Part shown: positions 6,587 to 9,706 of the stretch, piece after piece | Layout: each line of letters begins with the position of its first letter | Position numbering within the stretch: position 1 is the first letter of the stretch | The notes under the pieces: model-generated | Databases searched by the model: none | Seen by the model: the letters and a program-made list of their open reading frames with translations, nothing else | Told to the model about the DNA's origin: nothing | From: an uncultured bacterium | GTDB lineage: Bacteria > Methylomirabilota > Methylomirabilia > Rokubacteriales > CSP1-6 | Length of the DNA: 9,706 nt | Assembly (NCBI GenBank): GCA_946479205.1 | Contig: CAMLFJ010000081.1 | Span: 1-9,706, forward strand | Reading direction: 5' to 3' | Program-made: the position numbers and the translations under genes

Positions 6587-7375
6587 TCAGATTGCCGCCA
6601 GCGTGTGGTTCGGCAGGTCGGTGATGAACATGTGCCCCGGGCTGTGGGTGATCATGAACGCGGGCTTCGAGGCCAGCGCCACCGCCTGCGGCGTCACCCC
6701 GCAGGCCCAGAACACCGGGACCTCGCCCGCGCGCACGCCCACCGAGTCGCCCCAGTCGGGCTTGTTGACGTCGGCGATGCCGAGGGCCGCCGGGTCGCCG
6801 ATGTGCACGGGGGCCCCGTGGGCGCCGGGGAAGCGCGCGGAGGCCGTCACCGCCTTGGAGACGAGCCCGGTCGGGATCGGCCGCATCGAGACGACCATGG
6901 GCCCGTGGAACTGGCCCGCCGGCCGGCACGCCACCGACGTCTTCCACATCGCCACGTTCTTGCCCTCGTCGATGTGGCGCATCGGGATGCCCGCGTCGAG
7001 CAGCGCCCACTCGAACGTGAAGGAGCAGCCGAGCAGGAACGCGACCAGGTCGTCGCGCCAGAACGGGGTCACGTCGGTGACCTCGTCGGCGAGCACGCCG
7101 TCCTTGTAGATGCGGTACCGGGGAATGTCCGTGCGCAGGTCGGCCCCCGGGGCCACCCCCACCGGCTCCGGGGAGCCCACGTCGGTGACCTCGATCAGCG
7201 GGCACGGGCGCGGGTTGCGCTGGCAGAAGAGCAGGAAGTCGTAGGCCTGCTCCTTCGGCAGCACCGCGAGATTGGCCTGCACGAAGCCGGGGGCGAGCCC
7301 GGCGGTGATGGTCGCGAGCCGGCCCGCCCGGATGTCGGCCCGGATCTCCTTCGGATGACGCGCGTCGATCGGCAT
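6587..7375 (-). CDS. ycsI: DUF1445 / UPF0317 protein, putative hydro-lyase (YcsI family)
   Basis: This 262-residue protein matches the YcsI/UPF0317 (DUF1445) family in length and motifs: PGFVQANLAVLP (29-40), NPRPCPLIEVTD (54-65), DIPRYRIYKDG (83-93), GCSFTFEWAL (116-125), VSMRPIP (162-168), GAPVHIGDP (187-195), PVFWACGVTPQ (220-230) and ITHSPGHMFITDL (242-254). Family members are called putative hydro-lyases. The same domain occurs in the vertebrate mitochondrial D-glutamate cyclase, which turns D-glutamate into 5-oxo-D-proline, so an acidic amino acid or its lactam is a sensible substrate guess. Bacillus subtilis has the same neighbours (ycsF, ycsG, ycsI, kipI, kipA), which supports a role with 5-oxoprolinase. 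An AGGAGA ribosome site precedes ATG 7375. It lies 22 bases after the dehydrogenase gene. Biochemical function in bacteria is inferred. Confidence 0.9.
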   Translation of the reverse strand: MPIDARHPKEIRADIRAGRLATITAGLAPGFVQANLAVLPKEQAYDFLLFCQRNPRPCPLIEVTDVGSPEPVGVAPGADLRTDIPRYRIYKDGVLADEVTDVTPFWRDDLVAFLLGCSFTFEWALLDAGIPMRHIDEGKNVAMWKTSVACRPAGQFHGPMVVSMRPIPTGLVSKAVTASARFPGAHGAPVHIGDPAALGIADVNKPDWGDSVGVRAGEVPVFWACGVTPQAVALASKPAFMITHSPGHMFITDLPNHTLAAI

Positions 7376-7397
7376 CGGTGATCTCCTCTCGCCCAGT

Positions 7398-8378
7398 CTA
7401 CGTGAGGTGCCCGAGCCGGGGCCAGAGATCGGGGTTGGCGAGCACGTGCGGCTTCTCCCCGCGCAGCACGCGCAGCATCTCGGCGGTCACCTGGAGCGCC
7501 ATCCCGCGCATGGTCTCGCGGGTCACCCCGGCAATGTGCGGCGAGACGATCACCTGCTCGAGCTGGAAGAGGCGGTTGTCGGAGGACGCGGGCTCCTCCT
7601 CGAAGACGTCGATGCCGGCCGCCCGGATCTTGCCGCTCTCGAGCCCGGCCACCAGCGCGTCCTCGTCCTGGGTCTTGCCCCGGGACGTATTCACGAAGAT
7701 CACGCCGTCCTTCATCTGGGCCACCGCGGCGGCGTCGATCATGTGATGCGATTCCTTGGTGTGCGGCGTGTGGCAGGTCACCACGTCGGCCTCGCGCAGC
7801 ACCGAGGCCATGTCGGGCATCGGCTCGACCCCGCGGTTGCGCACCTCGTCGGCCGGCACGTACTTGTCGTAGCCGATCACCCGCATGCCGAGCGCGGCCG
7901 CGGTCCGGGCCACCCGCCGGCCGATATTGCCGACCCCGATGATGCCGAGCGTCTTGCCGTTCATCTCGAGCATGCCTTCCCAGCGCGCCTTGCCCCAGTC
8001 GGCCTTGCGGGTGCGCTGGTCCACCACCACCGCCTGCTTGGCGCAGGCCAGCATGAGCATGATCGCGTGCTCGGCCACCGAGTTCGAGTTGGAGCCGGGG
8101 GCGTGCACCACCGCCACGCCGAGATCGGTGGCCGCGGGCAGGTCCACGATGTCGAGGCCCACTCCGTGACGCCCGACCACCTTGAGCTGAGGGCAGGCCG
8201 CCATCAGGCTCCGGGTGCAGTCCGGCTTGGACCGGAACAGGATGCCCGCGGCCTCCTTGGCCGCGGCGATCATGCCCGCCTCGGTCTCGGCGTTGGTGAC
8301 GACCACCCGGGCCTCGGCCTCGAGCTGCTTCATCCCATCGGCGTGGATGGGCCCTCCGAGCACGACGAGCGGCTTCAT
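7398..8378 (-). CDS. D-2-hydroxyacid dehydrogenase, phosphoglycerate dehydrogenase-like
   Basis: This 326-residue NAD(P)-dependent dehydrogenase has the D-isomer-specific 2-hydroxyacid dehydrogenase fold. It starts MKPLVVLGGPIHADGM. The substrate-binding loop includes VVGRHGVGLDIVDL (67-80), and VVHAPGSNSNSVAEHAI (90-106) is typical of the phosphoglycerate dehydrogenase branch. The Rossmann dinucleotide site is GIIGVGNIGRRVA (145-157), with GxGxxG at 148-153. The catalytic trio is visible as Arg233 in VNTSRG (229-234), Glu262 in DVFEEEP (257-263) and His281 in SPHIAG (279-284). It lacks the C-terminal ACT regulatory domain of SerA proper, so it is a short form that may act on another 2-hydroxyacid. 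It is the first gene of the ten-gene operon. The start at 8378 has an AGGAGAG ribosome site 5 bases away. The in-frame open stretch upstream to 8846 has no family similarity. Confidence 0.93.
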   Translation of the reverse strand: MKPLVVLGGPIHADGMKQLEAEARVVVTNAETEAGMIAAAKEAAGILFRSKPDCTRSLMAACPQLKVVGRHGVGLDIVDLPAATDLGVAVVHAPGSNSNSVAEHAIMLMLACAKQAVVVDQRTRKADWGKARWEGMLEMNGKTLGIIGVGNIGRRVARTAAALGMRVIGYDKYVPADEVRNRGVEPMPDMASVLREADVVTCHTPHTKESHHMIDAAAVAQMKDGVIFVNTSRGKTQDEDALVAGLESGKIRAAGIDVFEEEPASSDNRLFQLEQVIVSPHIAGVTRETMRGMALQVTAEMLRVLRGEKPHVLANPDLWPRLGHLT

Positions 8379-8420
8379 TCGGTCTCTCCTCTCCGGATCA
8401 CGGCCCCGGATACCGCGCGC

Positions 8421-8450
8421 ATTATAGCGGACTCGTCCTCGCCGAGTCAT
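8421..8450 (-). promoter_or_regulatory. Sigma-70-type promoter of the ten-gene operon
   Basis: On the minus strand a perfect -10 box TATAAT lies at 8421-8426, and a -35 like ATGACT (4 of 6 consensus) at 8445-8450, with an 18-base spacer. The inferred transcription start is near 8414, giving a leader of about 36 bases before the dehydrogenase gene. It is the only clear promoter found upstream of the minus-strand genes. The tight gene spacing downstream fits one transcript. A six-base-arm dyad overlaps it. Confidence 0.7.
8430..8448. promoter_or_regulatory. Inverted repeat overlapping the operon promoter, possible operator
   Basis: GACTCG at 8430-8435 and CGAGTC at 8443-8448 are perfect 6-base arms around a 7-base centre. 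The dyad covers part of the -35 element and most of the spacer, the place a dimeric repressor would bind to block RNA polymerase. No regulator gene is present in the window, so the ligand and protein are unknown. A dyad this short can arise by chance in GC-rich DNA. Confidence 0.4.
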
Positions 8451-8579
8451 CCCGGCCCGGCCGCCGAGGAAGAAACGACCCGGTAGAAGTTCCTGCGCGC
8501 CCGCCCGCGCCCGGAGGCGGTTCAGGACGCCGATCTGGAAAATATTGGGGTTGCGATGAGCCGCTGCTCGCCCGCCCAC

Positions 8580-8595
8580 TGGCACGCGGTTTGAT
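8580..8595 (+). promoter_or_regulatory. Possible sigma-54 promoter for the guanylyltransferase gene
   Basis: TGGCAC at 8580-8585, a five-base spacer and TTGAT at 8591-8595 fit the -24/-12 layout of sigma-54 promoters, except that the -12 element has GA where GC is normal. This would place the transcription start near 8606, about 50 bases before the ATG. An AT-rich patch near 8537-8547 lies upstream. The remaining parts of 8379-8656 show no gene and no better sigma-70 pair on this strand. Confidence 0.35.
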
Positions 8596-8641
8596 ACTCG
8601 GCGCCGCCGCCCATTCACCGAATAACTCGAGCCCGCAGTGA

Positions 8642-8647
8642 CAGGAG
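8642..8647 (+). promoter_or_regulatory. Strong ribosome binding site of the guanylyltransferase gene
   Basis: AGGAGG is a full Shine-Dalgarno match, nine bases before the ATG at 8657. It decides this start over other in-frame codons. Confidence 0.8.
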
Positions 8648-8656
8648 GAAGCCGGG

Positions 8657-9700
8657 ATGAGGCAGGAAGTGGTTCTGGAGGACGGAGGGGGCCTCGCGCG
8701 CACCGAGACCCAGCACTGCTGGGCCGTGATCCTGGCCGGGGGCGAAGGGATGCGCCTCCGCCCGCTGGTCCGCCGGATGCTGGGGGCCGACCGGCCGAAG
8801 CAGTACGTGCGGCTCCTCGGCCAGCAGACCTTGCTGCGCCAGACACTGGACCGGGTATCGCTGGCGATTCCGGAGGAGCGCACCCTGGTCGTCACGGTCC
8901 GCCGGCATGCCGGCTATATCGCCGAGGAGTTCTCCGGCGGCACGCATCCGCGGATCCTCGCCCAGCCGCTCGATCGCGGCACCGCCGCCGGCGTCCTCTA
9001 CCCGGCCCACTGGATCGCCTGGCGCAACCCGGAGGCGACCGTGGCGATCTTCCCATCCGACCACTTCCTGCTGGGCGAGACGAGCTTCATGGCCCACGTC
9101 GCGGAGGTCGTCGCCTGGGTCGAAAAGCATCCGGAGCGGCTCGTGTTGCTGGGCGCCCCGCCCTCCTCACCCGAGGTGGAGTACGGCTGGATCGAGCCGG
9201 GGGAGGCGCTCGGCGATGTCTCGACCGGCCCGGTCCGGGCCGTCCGCCAGTTCTGGGAGAAGCCGTCGGTCGCGCGTGCCCGTGCCTGTCTCGAGTCCGG
9301 TCACCTGTGGAATACCTCGGTGCTCGTCGGCAAGGTGGCCGCGCTGGTGCAGACCGGCTGGCAGGCCCTACCCGGCCTGAGCGACCGGCTGGCTCACATC
9401 GAGCCGTTCGTGGGCACGCCGGAAGAGGCCGACGCGGTCCGGCAGGCGTACGAGCTGATGCCGCGGGCGAACTTCTCGAAGGACGTGCTCGAAACGGCCG
9501 GGGATGCGATCGCGGTCTCCCGGTTGCCGCGCATCGTCTGGTCCGATCTGGGCAGCCCACACCGCGTGATGGAAGCCCTCACCCGGATGCGGATCCGGCC
9601 GGAGTGGGCGCTCGAGGCCGCGACGATCCTGGACGAGGCCCTTCAGGCCGAAGCGACCGCCCGGGGAACCGGGCGGAGCGGCGGGGTGAGCGTAACCTGA
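8657..9700 (+). CDS. Mannose-1-phosphate guanylyltransferase-like nucleotidyltransferase
   Basis: This 347-residue sugar-nucleotide transferase resembles GTP:mannose-1-phosphate guanylyltransferases of the ManC type but lacks their C-terminal phosphomannose isomerase domain (bifunctional ManC is about 470 residues). The signature pyrophosphorylase loop is LAGGEGMRLRPL (26-37), followed by RPKQY (46-50). Next come QPLDRGTAAGV (103-113), FPSDHF (132-137), EYGWIEPGE (175-183), FWEKPS (199-204), LWNTSVLVG (217-225) and WSDLGSPHRVM (295-305), all in the order expected for the family. It would make GDP-mannose for polysaccharide or glycan synthesis. It starts at ATG 8657 behind an AGGAGG ribosome site at 8642-8647. 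It is divergent from the metabolic operon, so it is probably unrelated in function. Nothing downstream can be judged because the window ends six bases after the stop. Confidence 0.88.
   Translation: MRQEVVLEDGGGLARTETQHCWAVILAGGEGMRLRPLVRRMLGADRPKQYVRLLGQQTLLRQTLDRVSLAIPEERTLVVTVRRHAGYIAEEFSGGTHPRILAQPLDRGTAAGVLYPAHWIAWRNPEATVAIFPSDHFLLGETSFMAHVAEVVAWVEKHPERLVLLGAPPSSPEVEYGWIEPGEALGDVSTGPVRAVRQFWEKPSVARARACLESGHLWNTSVLVGKVAALVQTGWQALPGLSDRLAHIEPFVGTPEEADAVRQAYELMPRANFSKDVLETAGDAIAVSRLPRIVWSDLGSPHRVMEALTRMRIRPEWALEAATILDEALQAEATARGTGRSGGVSVT
9657..9676 (+). repeat. Perfect 8-bp hairpin in the 3' end of the guanylyltransferase gene
   Basis: CCGCCCGG at 9657-9664 and CCGGGCGG at 9669-9676 flank a GGAA loop and form a perfect eight-base GC stem inside the last coding stretch. 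No run of T follows before the stop at 9700, so an intrinsic terminator is not supported. It may slow or attenuate elongation, or be a chance result of GC-rich sequence in a poorly conserved C-terminal tail. Confidence 0.4.
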
Positions 9701-9706
9701 AGGTCG

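Noticed and set aside
8379..8846. In-frame N-terminal extension of the dehydrogenase to 8846
   Set aside because: The extension crosses the promoter and overlaps the divergent gene, has no resemblance to the family, and the ATG at 8378 has a good ribosome site.
9657..9676. Intrinsic terminator of the guanylyltransferase gene
   Set aside because: The hairpin is strong but lies inside the coding region and has no T tract.

Overview
The window is very GC-rich DNA packed with genes and reads as a bacterial metabolic locus. It holds no phage, transposon, CRISPR, rRNA or tRNA sequence that I can recognise. The high GC, the split glycine dehydrogenase (a separate gcvPA) and the gene mixture suggest an uncultured soil or subsurface lineage, for example Rokubacteria/Methylomirabilota or a deltaproteobacterium-like group. 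The taxonomic guess is weak.

Positions 8378 down to 1 (minus strand) carry ten genes in one direction with junctions between a 1-base overlap and 54 bases, so they look like one transcription unit. In order of transcription they are: a D-2-hydroxyacid dehydrogenase of the phosphoglycerate dehydrogenase type; a DUF1445/YcsI protein; 5-oxoprolinase subunits PxpB (KipI) and PxpC (KipA); a class III aminotransferase resembling glutamate-1-semialdehyde aminomutase; PxpA (YcsF/LamB family); a small glycine-zipper lipoprotein; then gcvT, gcvH and the first part of gcvPA, which runs off the left edge. A good sigma-70 promoter with a perfect TATAAT box lies upstream at 8421-8450, with an inverted repeat across its -35 and spacer.

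Positions 8657 to 9700 (plus strand) carry a divergent mannose-1-phosphate guanylyltransferase-like gene with a strong ribosome binding site and a possible sigma-54 promoter. The 278-base divergent region 8379-8656 holds these promoters and no gene.

Functionally, the minus-strand operon joins ATP-dependent opening of 5-oxoproline (or a related lactam) to amine transfer, 2-hydroxyacid/2-oxoacid redox chemistry and glycine cleavage. Known parts are the Bacillus-like ycsI-kipI-kipA block and the gcvT-gcvH-gcvPA block. Their combination with the aminotransferase and dehydrogenase behind one promoter is the most interesting feature. It could be a route for glutathione- or peptide-derived 5-oxoproline and glycine, or for an unidentified lactam or omega-amino acid. 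The substrate cannot be read from the sequence.

Two local oddities stand out. A 14-base-period duplication has apparently moved the pxpC start, and the leftmost ~60 bases do not continue gcvPA as the family requires.
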